64,000 bases of DNA from positions 3,319,363-3,383,362 of the forward strand of contig NZ_CP036349.1 in assembly GCF_007753265.1 (NCBI RefSeq). Direction: 5' to 3'. This document shows positions 52,899 through 60,976 of the stretch, piece after piece. The stretch is from Botrimarina mediterranea (GTDB lineage Bacteria; Planctomycetota; Planctomycetia; Pirellulales; Lacipirellulaceae). The translations under genes and the position numbers were made by a program. Positions within the stretch are counted from its first letter, which is position 1; every line of letters starts with the position of its first letter. Below the pieces are notes generated by a model. The model saw nothing but the letters and a program-made list of their open reading frames with translations. It made no database searches and was not told where the DNA came from.

Positions 52899-53705
52899 TC
52901 AGATCGTTGTCGATGAGAAGCCGCCATCGACGACGATGTTTTGGCCCGTCACGAAGGACGACGCGTCGGACGACAGCCACGCCACCGCGCCGGCGAGCTC
53001 TTCGGCCCGGCCGAACCGCTTCATCGGCGTGTGCTGGATGATCTGCTGGCCGCGGTCGGTGTAGCTGCCGTCCTCGTTCATCAGCAACCGGCGGTTCTGA
53101 TCGGCGGGGAAGAAGCCCGGGCTGATCGCGTTGACGCGGACGCCGCGCTCGGCCCATTCGCGGGCGAGGAACATTGTAAGATTAATCACCGCCGCCTTAG
53201 CGGCCGAGTAAGCGACGACGCGCGACAGCGGGATCATCCCGCTCATCGACGCGATGTTGATGATCGACCCGGCTCCGCGCTCAACCATCTTGCGGCCGAA
53301 GGCCTGCGACGGCAGCAGCGAACCGCCCACCAGGTTGAGGTCGAACACGTCACGCCAAGCGTCGAGCGGCAGCTCGCAAAAGTCGGCGCCGGGCGGGAGC
53401 GTCGCGTCAGGGCGGTTGCCGCCGGCGGCGTTCACCAGCGTGTGGACGGGTCCGAAGTCCGACTCGATGCGCGCGGCCGTCTCGGCGGCCGCCTCAGGGT
53501 CGAGGGCGTCGAGGCTGAAGAACTTGGCGTCAACGCCCGACGTGGCGAGTTCGGCGACACGCGCCTGGCCCCGTTCTTCATTGCGACCGCAGACGACGAC
53601 CCGAGCGCCCGCCTGCCCGAGCGCGTCGGCCATAGCTCCGCCAAGCGTGCCGGTGCCGCCGACAACGACTGCCACCCGGCCATTAAGTTCAAAGATCGAC
53701 GCCAT
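52899..53705 (-). CDS. SDR-family oxidoreductase, probable D-fructuronate/mannonate reductase (UxuB-like)
   Basis: The 268-residue protein is a classical SDR: nucleotide motif VVVGGTGTLGGAMADAL, NAAGGN, and active-site Ser, Tyr and Lys (INIASMSGM, then YSAAK), with the family tail GRAEELAGAVAWLSSDASSFVTGQNIVVDGG. It is divergent from the uronate isomerase gene 119 nt away, and the two presumably share a promoter. In many bacteria an SDR in this context reduces fructuronate to mannonate, the step after UxaC. A general 2-deoxygluconate or ketogluconate dehydrogenase is an alternative. Confidence 0.88.
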   Translation of the reverse strand: MASIFELNGRVAVVVGGTGTLGGAMADALGQAGARVVVCGRNEERGQARVAELATSGVDAKFFSLDALDPEAAAETAARIESDFGPVHTLVNAAGGNRPDATLPPGADFCELPLDAWRDVFDLNLVGGSLLPSQAFGRKMVERGAGSIINIASMSGMIPLSRVVAYSAAKAAVINLTMFLAREWAERGVRVNAISPGFFPADQNRRLLMNEDGSYTDRGQQIIQHTPMKRFGRAEELAGAVAWLSSDASSFVTGQNIVVDGGFSSTTI

Positions 53706-53824
53706 CGGACTGCTGTTCCACGTATCGAGTAGGGCGGGGGACGCCGTACCGCCCGGCGTCCCGTCCGGATAGTCTGTACGGAGACGGCCTAGGACGCCAC
53801 CCGCACCGAGACCCCCGATTGACG

Positions 53825-55150
53825 ATGCCGATGCCCGCTAGCGAAATCCGCCTTCCCAATATTGCAGGGCCCGATCTTGCAACCGCGGTAGAAAAGGCCG
53901 TCGCCCAGGCGCCCGTGTGGGATTTTCACACCCATCTTTATACGCCCGCGTTCGGCACGCCGATGGGCCGCGGCGTCGATCACGACCCGCGCGGCCTGAT
54001 GCTGTGGGGCATCGACGAGTTGCTGACCTACCACTACCTGATCGCCGAGGTGCTCCGCGAAGGCGCCGGCGAAGGACTGACGCCGCAGCGGTTCTATTCG
54101 CTCTCGAAGACCGAGCAGGCGGACTTGATTTGGCGGAAGCTGTTCGTCGAGGCGACGCCCCTCTCCGAGGCGTGCCGCGGCGTCGTGACGACGTTGACGC
54201 GGCTCGGGCTCGATCCTGGCGAGACGACGCTCGACGCGTACCGCAAGTGGTTCGCCGAGCAATCGCCCGACGAACAGATCGACCGCGTCCTCGAGATCGC
54301 CGGTGTCGAAAAGGTCACGATGACCAACGACCTGTTCGACGGCAACGAGCGCGAGCGCTGGCTGGCGGACGCCGACTTGTTGCGGGCCGACTCACGATTC
54401 CCGACGGTGCTGCGCTTCGACGCGCTGGTGACCGATTGGGAGCACGCCGTGCCGCGGCTGCAATCGTGGGGCTACGAGGTCGATCAAGAGCTTTCGCCCC
54501 GCGCGATCGACGAAGTGCGGCGGATGCTCGAAGAGTGGATCGCCCGTCTGCGGCCTGTCTACTGCGCGATGAGCCTGCCGCCAACGTGGCGGTTCCCTGG
54601 CGCCGACGAGGGCGCCCGCTGCCTCACCGACGCCATCCTCCCCGCCTGTGGCGAGCACGGCCTGCCGCTGGCGCTGATGATCGGCGTCACGCGGCAGATC
54701 AACCCGGAGGCGAAGCTCGCCGGCGACACGGTCGGCGCCGCCGATGTCGCGTCGGTCGCGCACCTCTGCCGCGAATTCCCGCACCAGCGATTCCTGGTGA
54801 CAATGCTGTCGCGCGAGAACCAGCACGAGCTCGCCGTAACGGCCCGCAAGTTCGCCAACTTGACGCCGTTCGGCTGCTGGTGGTTCCTCAACAACCCGTC
54901 GCTGATCGACGAGATCACTCGGATGCGGCTCGAACTGCTCGGCCCCACGTTCATCCCGCAGCACTCCGACTGCCGCGTGCTGGAGCAGCTGATCTACAAG
55001 TGGGACCACTCGCGGCGGGCGATCGCTGCGGTGTTGGGCGACCAGTATGCAAAACTCGCCGACGCCGGCCTGCCGATAACCGATAGAATGATCGAGCGCG
55101 ACGCTCACCGCCTCCTCCACGGCAACGTCGCCAGTCTGCTCAGTCGCTAG
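53825..55150 (+). CDS. uxaC: Uronate (glucuronate/galacturonate) isomerase
   Basis: The 441-residue protein is an amidohydrolase-fold uronate isomerase: DFHTHLYTPAFGTP holds the first two metal ligands (HxH), WGIDELLTYHYLIAEVLREG, LTPQRFYSLSKTEQADLIW and TPFGCWWFLNNPSLIDEITRMRLELLGPTFIPQHSDCRVLEQL. It converts D-glucuronate or D-galacturonate to fructuronate or tagaturonate. It is divergent from the SDR reductase and lies downstream of the pectate-lyase/TRAP block, which supplies its substrate. I use ATG 53825; a TTG two codons earlier is possible. Confidence 0.93.
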   Translation: MPMPASEIRLPNIAGPDLATAVEKAVAQAPVWDFHTHLYTPAFGTPMGRGVDHDPRGLMLWGIDELLTYHYLIAEVLREGAGEGLTPQRFYSLSKTEQADLIWRKLFVEATPLSEACRGVVTTLTRLGLDPGETTLDAYRKWFAEQSPDEQIDRVLEIAGVEKVTMTNDLFDGNERERWLADADLLRADSRFPTVLRFDALVTDWEHAVPRLQSWGYEVDQELSPRAIDEVRRMLEEWIARLRPVYCAMSLPPTWRFPGADEGARCLTDAILPACGEHGLPLALMIGVTRQINPEAKLAGDTVGAADVASVAHLCREFPHQRFLVTMLSRENQHELAVTARKFANLTPFGCWWFLNNPSLIDEITRMRLELLGPTFIPQHSDCRVLEQLIYKWDHSRRAIAAVLGDQYAKLADAGLPITDRMIERDAHRLLHGNVASLLSR

Positions 55151-55163
55151 GCTGATTTGTGTA

Positions 55164-55417
55164 AAGGAGATAAGGGGGGATGTTGGTGATAGGGGGGATC
55201 GCAAGCGGGTGGCTACTTCGAACTCGCTTCGATGCTTTTCTTAGCCAGTGAGCCTTCACTGCTTCGATTTGAAGATAGCTGGGCATTCGCAAAGCGAGTG
55301 CCCAGCTATCTCCAAAGGCACATCATTCGACTTAGCCAGTAGGTGGTAGATTGCTGACCGAATAGCACAACCCTCCGCTTGCGATCCCCCCTATCACCAA
55401 CATCCCCCTATCTCCTT
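55164..55417. repeat. 254-bp palindromic element with 43-45 bp terminal inverted repeats
   Basis: Left arm 55164-55208 and right arm 55375-55417 are inverted copies, differing only by a 2-nt indel in a G run. Each contains GATGTTGGTGATAGGGGGGA or its complement. The interior holds a second hairpin, GATAGCTGGGCA ... TGCCCAGCTATC (about 55274-55310), and no ORF. It fills the gap between the uronate isomerase and the LarA-like gene. It looks like a MITE-type or structural repeat. No target duplication was recognised. Confidence 0.75.
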
Positions 55418-55445
55418 CTCCGAAACTCATCCACCAGCATCCCGA

Positions 55446-56741
55446 ATGAACCCCGCTGACGAACCGTCATTGTTGTCTGAATACCCTGGGTCAGAGGGGC
55501 TCGACGATTGCAATTTTGAGGACATCGTCGAACGGATCGCCGACAAGTGGGTGGTGCAGGCGGGCGTTGAACGTCTGCTGCTGCTGCCGCCCGACCATAC
55601 GCGACTCTACTCGCAGGCGGGGCGGATCACCGCGGCGCTATGGCGGCTGCTGTCGGACCGCGTCGCGATCGACGTGATGCCGGCGCTCGGAACGCACCAT
55701 CCGATGAAGCCCGCGCAGTTGCGGATGATGTTCGGTGAAGACATCCCGTTGGAGCGTTTCATCGCGCACAACTGGCGTGATGACCTCGAGCCGCTCGGAA
55801 TCATCCCTGGTGAACGACTCAGCGAGCTCTCCGGCGGACGGATGACCGACCCCGTCGAGGTCGCCGTCAACAAGCGGATCGTCAGCGGCGAGTACGATCT
55901 GGCGCTATCGATCGGCCAAGTGGTCCCGCACGAGGTGATCGGCTTCGCCAACCACAGCAAGAACGTCTGCATCGGCTGCGGCGGCGGCGGCATGCTACAC
56001 CAGTCGCACTTCCTCGGCGCCGTGTGCGGTATCGAAGATGTGCTGGGCGTCGCCGACAATCCGGTCCGCCGCCTGATGAACCAGGGGTTCTATGAGTTCG
56101 TCCGCCCCCAAGCCGACGTGCGGTTCGTGCTCACCGTCGTCGAGGACAAACCGACCGGGCCGCAGCTCGCCGCGATGACCGCGGGCGCGGGGACGGCGTG
56201 CTTCGACTGGGCGGCCGCGATCTCGGCCGAGAAGAACCTCAACCGCGTCGATCGCCCGCTGACTCGCTGCGTCGTGTGGCTCGACCCGCGCGAGTTCACT
56301 TCGACGTGGCTCGGCAACAAATCGGTCTACCGCACCCGCAAGGCGATGGCGGACGGCGGCGAGCTCATCGTCCTCGCGCCGGCGGTCGACACCTTCGGCG
56401 AAGACAAGACGATCGACAAACTGATCCGCCGCCACGGCTACTGCGGCACGCCGGGCACACTGGCGGCGTTAGAGACCGATCCCGAGATCGCCGCCAACCT
56501 GTCGGCCGCCGCGCATCTCATTCACGGTTCGACGGAGGGACGGTTCAACGTCACCTACTGCACCGGCGACGGCCTCTCGGCCGAAGAAGTCCGCAGCGTG
56601 GGCTACAACCACCGCCCGTTCGCCGAAGTGATGGCGGCCTTCGGCGTCAACGAGTCCACGCCCGACGGCTGGCAAGACGCCCCCGACGGCAAACCGTTCT
56701 ACTTCATCCGCAACCCAGCTCTCGGCCTTTGGACGATCTAA
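55446..56741 (+). CDS. LarA-like nickel-pincer racemase/epimerase (DUF2088 family)
   Basis: The 431-residue protein shows the LarA active-site pattern: DHTR (Asp50, Arg53), ALGTHHPM (His84 or His85), VVPHEVIGFANHSKN (His162 and Lys172, the residue that binds the nickel-pincer nucleotide) and LHQSH (His185/188). LarA homologues racemise or epimerise alpha-hydroxy acids such as lactate, malate or gluconate. In a uronate cluster, an aldonate 2-epimerase role (for example gluconate/mannonate) is more likely than lactate racemisation. The cofactor genes larB/C/E are not in the window. The N-terminal 20 residues are polar. Confidence 0.85.
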   Translation: MNPADEPSLLSEYPGSEGLDDCNFEDIVERIADKWVVQAGVERLLLLPPDHTRLYSQAGRITAALWRLLSDRVAIDVMPALGTHHPMKPAQLRMMFGEDIPLERFIAHNWRDDLEPLGIIPGERLSELSGGRMTDPVEVAVNKRIVSGEYDLALSIGQVVPHEVIGFANHSKNVCIGCGGGGMLHQSHFLGAVCGIEDVLGVADNPVRRLMNQGFYEFVRPQADVRFVLTVVEDKPTGPQLAAMTAGAGTACFDWAAAISAEKNLNRVDRPLTRCVVWLDPREFTSTWLGNKSVYRTRKAMADGGELIVLAPAVDTFGEDKTIDKLIRRHGYCGTPGTLAALETDPEIAANLSAAAHLIHGSTEGRFNVTYCTGDGLSAEEVRSVGYNHRPFAEVMAAFGVNESTPDGWQDAPDGKPFYFIRNPALGLWTI

Positions 56742-56745
56742 GAAT

Positions 56746-56830
56746 TTAGCCGCAGATGGACGCAGATAAACGCAGATGGTTCTTCGTGGATGATTGCTAT
56801 CTGCGTTGATCCGCGTTCATCTGCGGTTAA
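56746..56830. repeat. Inverted repeat between convergent genes (dispersed family B)
   Basis: Arms 56746-56779 and 56797-56830 carry the motif CCGCAGATGNACGCNGAT in opposite orientation, mostly complementary over 34 nt, with a 17-nt loop. The right arm includes the stop codon of the TIM-barrel gene at 56827. It sits where the two convergent transcripts end and could act as a bidirectional terminator or a REP-like repeat. Confidence 0.65.
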
Positions 56831-57672
56831 CTTTTGGCTGCGGCAAGTAAGTTCGCGTAGCTCGTCCGCGCGATCGCTTCGGGCGTCGGTTCGTACTTGA
56901 ACACTTCGACCGATACCCAGCCGTCGTAGCCGGTTGCTTGCAGGGCTTGGTAGATCGGCGGGAAATCGACTTCGCCCATGCCGGGGCCGAGGAGGTTCGG
57001 GTCGTTGGCGTGGAAGTGGGCCGTGTGGGCGGCGTTCAGCTGGACGATCTCGACGATCGGCGTCGGCTCGCTGGCCATCGCTTTCACGTCGAGGTGCACG
57101 CGGCAAGCGGGTGAACCCAAACGATCGGCTAACGCCACGGCTTCCGCGGCCGTATTCATAAAATCACCTTCGGCGGGGCCGAGGGGTTCCAGCGCAAGTG
57201 TCACGCCACGGTCCTCGCAGATCGGCAGCATGGCGCCGAGCACGGTCGCCGCGTGATCGGTCGCCTCTTCCAGAGAAACGCCCGGCAAGAGGTTGCGCTG
57301 CTGCGGCGAGCCGAGCACCATCACCTTGCCGCCGAGATCGGCGCAGAGCACGGCCAGCGACGCCAGGTAGTCGGCCGTCGCGTGCTGCACCTTGGGGTCC
57401 GGTGACGTGAGGTAGAAGCCCTCGGTCTTTGCCAACAACCAATGCAGGCCGACGACTTCGACGCCCGCGTCCGCGGCAGCCGACTTGATGCGTGCGCGAT
57501 CGGACGCTGACAACTGCCGCACGTCCTTCAGTTCACCTGCGCCGGTCGCGGCGTGGTCGCTGAGCGTAAACGGCGCCAGTTCCACGCCCGTATAGCCAAT
57601 CTCCGCCGCCAGACGAAAGCCGTCAGCGAGCGAACGGTCGGCGAAGGTCTCGTTGCAAATGGCGAACTTCAT
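56827..57672 (-). CDS. Sugar phosphate isomerase/epimerase (xylose-isomerase-like TIM barrel)
   Basis: The 281-residue protein has the AP-endonuclease-2/hydroxypyruvate-isomerase pattern: KFAICNETFADRSLADGFRLAAEIGYTGVELAPF, VVGLHWLLAKTEGFYLTSPD, LALEPLGPAEGDF, CRVHLDVKAMASEPTPI and HFHANDPNLLGPGMGEVDF. Glu, Asp and His residues in these strands bind the metal. It may epimerise a keto sugar. It is followed by another TIM-barrel protein and a Gfo/Idh enzyme in the same cluster, pointing to inositol- or keto-sugar-type chemistry. Confidence 0.86.
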   Translation of the reverse strand: MKFAICNETFADRSLADGFRLAAEIGYTGVELAPFTLSDHAATGAGELKDVRQLSASDRARIKSAAADAGVEVVGLHWLLAKTEGFYLTSPDPKVQHATADYLASLAVLCADLGGKVMVLGSPQQRNLLPGVSLEEATDHAATVLGAMLPICEDRGVTLALEPLGPAEGDFMNTAAEAVALADRLGSPACRVHLDVKAMASEPTPIVEIVQLNAAHTAHFHANDPNLLGPGMGEVDFPPIYQALQATGYDGWVSVEVFKYEPTPEAIARTSYANLLAAAKS

Positions 57673-57702
57673 GGCGAATACAATCTCGTCGGGCTTTTAT
57701 TA

Positions 57703-57876
57703 ACCACGGAGACACAGAGAGCACGGAGGAAGGCACAGAGGACCCTTCTGTCTGCGTCGCTCAGTGCCCTCTGTGGCTCCGTGGTGATATTAGCTGTGAG
57801 AGGCGTCTCCAGACGCCGAATACGGTATCCATTCCAATACGGCATGGTGCGCGTAATCGGGGTCTGGAGACCCCTC
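57703..57876. repeat. Compound inverted repeats (dispersed families C and D) in one gap
   Basis: First pair: 57703-57724 (ACCACGGAGACACAGAG...) with 57764-57785, two mismatches in 22 nt. Second pair: 57800-57823 (GAGGCGTCTCCAGACGCC...) with 57853-57876, a near match. They fill the gap between the Gfo/Idh gene stop and the TIM-barrel gene start; no gene is present. Confidence 0.65.
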
Positions 57877-57890
57877 CTACATTGCATCAA

Positions 57891-58961
57891 TTAGATGGCA
57901 GCCACAGCGACGGGCTTGCCGCTCTCGGCCGACTCGTAGATCGCGCGGATCACCGCGAGCGACTTCCAGGCTTCGGCGCCGCTGATCGCGGAGGGGCGGC
58001 CTTCGTCAATCGCGGTGAGGAAGTCGGCGATGTTGCGGGTGTGGTTCGAGTAGTCAATCGCCATCGGGTCGGCGCCGCCGCCGACGCCCTTCTTGCCGCC
58101 GAACTGGTCGCGCGTCGTGACGTCGCTGTCCTTCTCATCGCGGAACTTCCAGGTCACTAGTTCCTGTTCGTGGATCTCGATCGTGCCGTCGCGGCCGCCG
58201 AGATGAAACCGCATCGCCCCGCCGGGCCACATGGCGGTCGATCCGAGGATGACGCCGAGCGCGCCGTTCTCGAAACGCACCGACGCCACGGCGGCGTCTT
58301 CGACTTCGATCAGCGAAGGGTCATGGCCACGCTGGGCCGTGTAGCCGAAAGCCTCGACGACGCGTCCGGCGCCGGATGCTCCGGCGAGCCAAAGCATCGC
58401 GTCGATCGCATGGATCGATTGATTGATCAGCGCGCCGCCGCCGTCGAGTTCCTTCGTCCCTTGCCATCGCGACGGCGCGTAGTAAGCGTCGTCGCGCCAC
58501 CAAGGCACATACGCTGACGCCACGCCAAGCGACCCCAGCCGCCCCGCCGCGGCCGCTTCGTGCGCCGCCATCACGACCGGGTTGAAACGCTGCGGAAAGA
58601 TCCCACCGAGCGTCGCCGTTGATTCGGCTTCCGCCTCGATCATCTGACGCGCGCGGTCAAGATTGATTTCGATCGGTTTCTCGCACAGCACATGGACGCC
58701 GCGCTGGAGCGCCGCAAGTGTCGGCTCGAGGTGCGCGCCGCTGGGCGTGCAAATCGTCACCACGTCGGGCTTCGCCTCGTCGAGCAGCGATTCATACGAG
58801 CCGTACCACTCACCGCCATACTCCTGGCAGAAGTGGCGGCCCGTCTCTTCGGTGCGGCAACTAGCGGCGACAACCTCGGCGCCGTCGATGTCACGGATCG
58901 CCTTGGCGTGCATCCCGGCGATAGCGCCGACGCCGATGATCCCGATGCGGTGTTTGGGCAT
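57891..58961 (-). CDS. Gfo/Idh/MocA-family NAD(P) oxidoreductase (cytoplasmic)
   Basis: The 356-residue protein has the Rossmann start RIGIIGVGAIAGMHAKAIRDIDGAEVV, VVTICTPSGAHLEP and VHVLCEKPIEINLDRARQM, plus a C-terminal substrate sheet domain with KELDGGGALINQSIHAIDAMLWLAG. No Tat signal, unlike the homologue at 40567-41841, so it acts in the cytoplasm. Family members dehydrogenate inositols, hexoses or disaccharides. It shares a direction with the two TIM-barrel isomerase genes, giving the usual dehydrogenase/isomerase pairing. Confidence 0.9.
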   Translation of the reverse strand: MPKHRIGIIGVGAIAGMHAKAIRDIDGAEVVAASCRTEETGRHFCQEYGGEWYGSYESLLDEAKPDVVTICTPSGAHLEPTLAALQRGVHVLCEKPIEINLDRARQMIEAEAESTATLGGIFPQRFNPVVMAAHEAAAAGRLGSLGVASAYVPWWRDDAYYAPSRWQGTKELDGGGALINQSIHAIDAMLWLAGASGAGRVVEAFGYTAQRGHDPSLIEVEDAAVASVRFENGALGVILGSTAMWPGGAMRFHLGGRDGTIEIHEQELVTWKFRDEKDSDVTTRDQFGGKKGVGGGADPMAIDYSNHTRNIADFLTAIDEGRPSAISGAEAWKSLAVIRAIYESAESGKPVAVAAI

Positions 58962-59046
58962 GTCTATCGTGGGTACAGGTTAACCACAGAGCAAGAAATT
59001 TGAGAATGACCAATGAATCCAGGAGCCTGCATTGGTCATTGGGGCT

Positions 59047-59076
59047 TGGTCATTGGTCATTGGTCATTGGTCATTT
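59047..59076. repeat. Tandem heptamer repeat (ATTGGTC)n
   Basis: The unit TCATTGG/ATTGGTC is repeated about four times in a row, with related single copies at about 59010 (GACCAATGA, inverted) and 59031 (CATTGGTCATTGG). It lies in the 147-nt gap between the Gfo/Idh and TIM-barrel genes and has no coding capacity. Confidence 0.7.
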
Positions 59077-59108
59077 CTTTCAACGCTGTGGGCATATCGA
59101 GAATCGAA

Positions 59109-60107
59109 CTAGGAAAGGTTGTCGGCCGTTTTCAGGTCGTGCGACAGGCCGAGGTAGTCGAGTAGGTCGGTGAGCGACCGCAGGGCGATGCCCATGCCGT
59201 CGGCGCCGCTGTAGCCGCCGAACTGGCCGCCACCCTTCACATGCGGCTCGAGGTCCAGCAGCACGCCGGGCAGGCCGATCTTCTTCATTCGCTTGAGCAC
59301 GGGCGTAGCGCCCCCTTCGATGAGGTCGCGTAGCACGCGTTCGTAGACGCCGCTGCCGCGGCCGACGGGACGGTACTCGCAGAGGGCTTCTTCGTCGATA
59401 TGACCGCCGCGCGACGATGTTTGAAGCGGCCGGTAGTCCTTGACGTGAATCCAGCCGAGCCCCGGCTTCATCGCCTCGTACTCTGCAAAACACTCGTCGG
59501 GGGAATACCCCTGAGTCAGCAGGTTGCCGGCGTCATAGATCAACACCATCGCCGGGTGGTTGACCTGCTTGTGGACTTTTTTGAGAAGCTGTCCGGTCTG
59601 CCCGACGAGGTTCGCCTCGACCTCGAGGCCGAACACCAGCCCCGCGGCGGCGCACGCCTCGGCGATTTGGCCGAGCTGATCGACGACCTGCGGCAGGTGC
59701 TCGGCGGGATCGGTCCCCTTCGGGTGGTAGAACGAGAAGCCACGGACAAGCTTCGTCCCCAGCGAGGCCGCCAGATCGCACGCCTTCGAGACATCCTGCT
59801 TGAGGTATTTGTCGAACGACACGTACTTGTTCGCCGTCCCGTCTTCGACGTCTTGCAGCTTGACCTTGCCGATTGGCGAACCGAGCGTGGCGACCTCGAG
59901 GCCGAAGTCCGCTAGCAGCTTCGAGAGCTGCGTGACCTCGCGCTTGGTGAGGGCCATGACGTTCTTGACGCCGTCGCCGAGGTCCACGAACCGTAGGGTG
60001 CAGCGACGCAGCCCAAGAGCGGCCATCGCGGCCAGTTGTTCGCCGGCGAGCTTGGTGGAAGAAGTCTCGTCGGCAAAGCCGCTGAGGAGGATCGGAGGGA
60101 GCGACAT
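59109..60107 (-). CDS. Sugar isomerase/epimerase-like TIM-barrel protein
   Basis: The 332-residue protein has a xylose-isomerase-like barrel: ILLSGFADETSSTKLAGEQLAAMAALGLRRCTLRFVD, GLEVATLGSPIGKVKL, GLVFGLEVEANLVGQTGQL, AMVLIYDAGNLL and GLGWIHVKDYRPLQTS. The Glu, Asp and His residues of these strands are the metal ligands. The product is unknown; a keto-sugar or inositol-type epimerase is a fair guess. ATG 60107 is used, because the longer upstream frame enters the region in front of ssrA. It is the first gene of the cluster read leftward from the ssrA side. Confidence 0.83.
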   Translation of the reverse strand: MSLPPILLSGFADETSSTKLAGEQLAAMAALGLRRCTLRFVDLGDGVKNVMALTKREVTQLSKLLADFGLEVATLGSPIGKVKLQDVEDGTANKYVSFDKYLKQDVSKACDLAASLGTKLVRGFSFYHPKGTDPAEHLPQVVDQLGQIAEACAAAGLVFGLEVEANLVGQTGQLLKKVHKQVNHPAMVLIYDAGNLLTQGYSPDECFAEYEAMKPGLGWIHVKDYRPLQTSSRGGHIDEEALCEYRPVGRGSGVYERVLRDLIEGGATPVLKRMKKIGLPGVLLDLEPHVKGGGQFGGYSGADGMGIALRSLTDLLDYLGLSHDLKTADNLS

Positions 60108-60322
60108 CGGCAACCAGGAGCGAGGGCAGGGCAGGGGATCGACTAATCTGAGCCGCCAGTTTCGCCGGCTGGCGCCGCATCGTCTACCGCCGTGGCGCCT
60201 CGTTTTGAACCGATCGACGGCTATCTCCGTAAAGATAGCGTCCGCGTAGAGACGGCTTCTCTCGGAGTCCGTAGCTGTTAGAATGCGGGATCGGATGCCG
60301 CCGTGGCGTCCGCTGACCTCCT

Positions 60323-60697
60323 GGGGGCGAACTGGGTTCGACCGGGTTGTCGAAGCGTGAGTGGCGTGTCGTGGTTGATCGGTGGCCCACGTAAAAAGCC
60401 GATTACACACCTTCAATTGCCGAAGGTAACTACGCTTTGGCTGCCTAGTTAACGCTAGGCCATAGCCAACGTACCCCCACGGGCCGCCGGAGCCTGTGGA
60501 CGGAACGTATAACCCCCTCCGGATCGCTTGCGGGTCAACCCTCCGGGCACGCCCGCTGCTAACTGAAGTACTCGGATAGTTTGTCGGTAGCCGTGTCAGG
60601 AAGGGCGCCCGATAAGCAAAATCAAATCAACTGACTACACACGTAGAAGCTCCCGTGGAGCGATCGCGGGACGCGGGTTCGATTCCCGCCGCCTCCA
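60323..60697 (+). ncRNA. ssrA: Transfer-messenger RNA (tmRNA)
   Basis: The 5' end GGGGGCGAACTGGGTTCGAC and the 3' end GGTTCGATTCCCGCCGCCTCCA are the classic tmRNA termini; GGGGGCG pairs with CGCCTCC to give the acceptor stem, and the T-loop is GGTTCGATTCC. The tag reading frame begins at GCC 60398 and ends at TAG 60448, encoding ADYTPSIAEGNYALAA. The CCA end is not encoded. It rescues stalled ribosomes and tags the nascent peptide for proteolysis. Mature ends are estimated from the stem. Confidence 0.93.
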
Positions 60698-60706
60698 CTT
60701 TTCTTG

Positions 60707-60763
60707 CCGGGATTTCACGCCCGGCGTCGTCTAGCGCCTTCGGGCGCCGAAGACGTCTTTTCT
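60707..60763 (+). terminator. Probable ssrA terminator hairpins
   Basis: Just after the tmRNA, GCCGGG...CCCGGC forms a small hairpin. It is followed by a second stem (GCGCC-TTCG-GGCGC with a UUCG tetraloop) and then a TCTTTTCT run at about 60756-60763, which fits rho-independent termination. No gene occupies the rest of the gap to 60976. Confidence 0.6.
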
Positions 60764-60976
60764 CTGCCGTGGCTTGCTTCACTGGCCTGCGGGCCGGTGA
60801 GTCCGCAAGACATCTCTCCATTAGTCTAATTTTGTCGGCGGCTACGTAAATCGATAGATAGAAGGCGCCTTACGGTTGTAGATGCCAAGCAAAAGTAGGG
60901 CTGCGAGTTGGCTAGCACCTTGTCCTTGCAAGCTCGCCTAGCGTCTCCGACCTCAGAGACTCCTCGAATCTCCGCC

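Noticed and set aside
53917-55086. 389-codon plus-strand ORF
   Set aside because: It is in another frame of the uronate isomerase gene and is Arg-rich, as expected for a frame shadow.
59047-59076. CRISPR array
   Set aside because: Repeat unit is only 7 nt and has no spacers.
60655-60697. A tRNA gene
   Set aside because: The T-loop and acceptor end belong to the tRNA-like domain of tmRNA; no anticodon arm is present.
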